This document shows positions 4,634-5,751 of a DNA stretch of 5,751 nucleotides, one piece after another. The stretch covers positions 1-5,751 of the forward strand of contig WGEM01000152.1 of NCBI GenBank assembly GCA_015492755.1. The letters are read 5' to 3'. The position numbers and the translations under genes are program-made. This DNA is from Gemmatimonadota bacterium (GTDB taxonomy: Bacteria; Gemmatimonadota; Gemmatimonadetes; Longimicrobiales; Gaopeijiaceae). Position 1 is the first letter of the stretch, and each line of letters opens with the position of its first letter. Under the pieces are notes generated by a model, which searched no databases, was not told the DNA's origin, and worked only from the letters and a program-made list of their open reading frames with translations.

Positions 4634-5751
4634 ATGAACATCATGAAGATGCGCTGGCTCCCCGTGGCGGCCCTGTTGGCCGTCTTCGGAACGACCGGCT
4701 GCAGTGACGACCTCTTCGACGTGAAGAATCCCGGGAAGATCCTGGACGACGACCTGAATACCGCCGAGGGTGTGAACGCCCTCGTCACCGGGATGTCGTC
4801 TGACTTCTCGGCGGGCTTCGACAACCTGGTCTTCCTGGTGGCCAGGCTCACCGACGAGATGGTGGGATCGGGGAGCTACTTCTCCACCGGCCGCTACCGC
4901 CGGGGTCTCTTCGATTCGGAGGACTCCGACGGATACTGGAACGACGTGCAGCGGGCGCGCTGGGTGGCCGAGGGCGGCCTCCAGCGCATGGCGAACATCG
5001 ACGGGTACTCCTTCGAGAACAACCGCCTCACCGCGCGCGCCTACCTCTTCGCAGGCCTCGCCAACCGCTGGTTCGGCGAGAACTTCTGCGAGACCGTCTT
5101 CAGTGAGCCCTACGATGAGGAGAACCCCGGGCCCGGAGGCGAGATCGACACCGGCGAGCCCATGCCGCGTGAAGCGGCCTTCCAGCGCGCGATCCCGGTG
5201 CTGCAGCTCGCCATCCAGCACGGCACCGGCGCCGGCGCCACGGATATCGCGACGGCGGCGCACGGTGCGCTGGCGCAGGTGTACGTGGGCCTGGGGGACT
5301 GGGGCAACGCCATGACGCACGCGGCGCAGGTCCCCACCGACTTCGTCTACTACGCCATCTACTCGTCCAACTCCGGGCGGGAGACGTCTCAGCTCTGGAA
5401 CGAGACGCACGGCCGGGCGGAGGCGTCGGCGTACAAGACGCTGGCGGGTACCGTGGGCGCGGGCGATCCACGTACTCCGTGGACCGACTGCACGCAGCCG
5501 GGAGCCGGCTGCAACTCGCAGAACGGCGCCGACGGTACCACGCCGCACTACCGGCAGGAGAAGTACCCCACGCGGGACGACGACATCCCCCTGGTGAAGG
5601 GGACGGAGATGCGTCTCCTGGAGGCGGAGAACGCCCTCCTGCAGGGTGACCTGAACACCTTCGCCGCCAAGATCAACGAAGTCCGGAGCTTCTTCGGACT
5701 CTCCACGATCGACGTGGCGGACATCACCGGCGTGGGTTCACTCACGCCGGA
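4634..5751 (+). CDS. RagB/SusD-family substrate-binding outer membrane lipoprotein, 3' end outside the window
   Basis: The frame is open from the ATG at 4634 to the right edge (372 codons plus 2 nt, no stop); family members are longer, so the C-terminal part is missing. The signal peptide ends in Thr-Thr-Gly-Cys23. Thr at -3 is off the usual lipobox, but Cys23 and its context are convincing. Ser24-Asp25-Asp26 follow the lipid cysteine, like the surface-export signal of Bacteroidota lipoproteins. Family-type features include Val-Lys-Asn-Pro-Gly (30-34) after the anchor, an Ala/aromatic-rich helical region with Gly-Glu-Asn-Phe-Cys152, and the helix motif 'Ile-Pro-Leu-Val-Lys-Gly-Thr-Glu-Met-Arg-Leu-Leu-Glu-Ala-Glu' (318-332), typical of SusD TPR-like helices. 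Cys286 and Cys293 could form a local disulfide. AGGAG at 4619-4623 lies 10 nt before the ATG; in-frame ATGs at 4643 and 4649 are less well placed. It would cap SusC and bind substrate at the cell surface. It is almost certainly co-transcribed with susC. Confidence 0.94.
   Translation, partial: MNIMKMRWLPVAALLAVFGTTGCSDDLFDVKNPGKILDDDLNTAEGVNALVTGMSSDFSAGFDNLVFLVARLTDEMVGSGSYFSTGRYRRGLFDSEDSDGYWNDVQRARWVAEGGLQRMANIDGYSFENNRLTARAYLFAGLANRWFGENFCETVFSEPYDEENPGPGGEIDTGEPMPREAAFQRAIPVLQLAIQHGTGAGATDIATAAHGALAQVYVGLGDWGNAMTHAAQVPTDFVYYAIYSSNSGRETSQLWNETHGRAEASAYKTLAGTVGAGDPRTPWTDCTQPGAGCNSQNGADGTTPHYRQEKYPTRDDDIPLVKGTEMRLLEAENALLQGDLNTFAAKINEVRSFFGLSTIDVADITGVGSLTP

Noticed and set aside
4610..5548. 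Minus-strand open frame (312 codons) antisense to susD
   Set aside because: The plus strand encodes an evident SusD lipoprotein through the whole stretch; the antisense product is Arg/Val/Gly-rich without domain features.

Overview
The window is GC-rich double-stranded bacterial DNA, and no gene in it looks broken. It holds five protein-coding genes, two of them cut by the window edges. The best-supported content is a SusC/SusD pair, an outer-membrane TonB-dependent transporter and its lipoprotein partner. SusC/SusD pairs are typical of Bacteroidota and also abundant in Gemmatimonadota. Bacteroidota genes usually lack strong Shine-Dalgarno sites. Here susC has a near-perfect AGGAGGT, and the 268 and 4634 genes have GGAGG and AGGAG. 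Together with the high GC content and the wording of the SusD motifs, this points to Gemmatimonadota or a close relative. That is an inference; a GC-rich Rhodothermota-type genome is the main alternative.

Layout: (1) Positions 1-105, minus strand, hold the N-terminus of a protein that leaves the window at a Leu-Gly-Leu-Val-Met-Gly-Gly-Gly stretch, as in patatin-like phospholipases. (2) Positions 106-267 are a divergent intergenic region with an AT-rich patch and a possible -10 box. (3) Positions 268-732, plus strand, encode a small lipoprotein of unknown function. (4) Positions 778-1161, minus strand, encode a four-helix, histidine-containing membrane protein, convergent with the lipoprotein gene. 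Its true start may be a CTG at 1174-1176. (5) Positions 1162-1535 are a long divergent intergenic and leader region with no convincing gene. It has a possible sigma70-type promoter, repeated CCGGACCG words, a short dyad, and a hairpin followed by a T-rich tract just ahead of susC. (6) Positions 1536-4613, plus strand, encode SusC. (7) Positions 4634-5751, plus strand, encode SusD and run off the right edge.

How the genes work together: SusC forms the outer-membrane barrel and SusD the surface-exposed lid that captures substrate; TonB-ExbBD, encoded elsewhere, would power uptake. The 20-bp gap indicates co-transcription. No degradative enzyme, sensor or regulator is visible, so the substrate cannot be assigned. 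The other three genes have no evident functional tie to the pair.

I did not find a clearly new biological system. The points most worth following are the acidic +2 to +4 residues after the SusD lipid cysteine, the possible attenuator in the susC leader, the ten spaced cysteines and Ca-loop-like segment in SusC, and the possible CTG start of the membrane protein.
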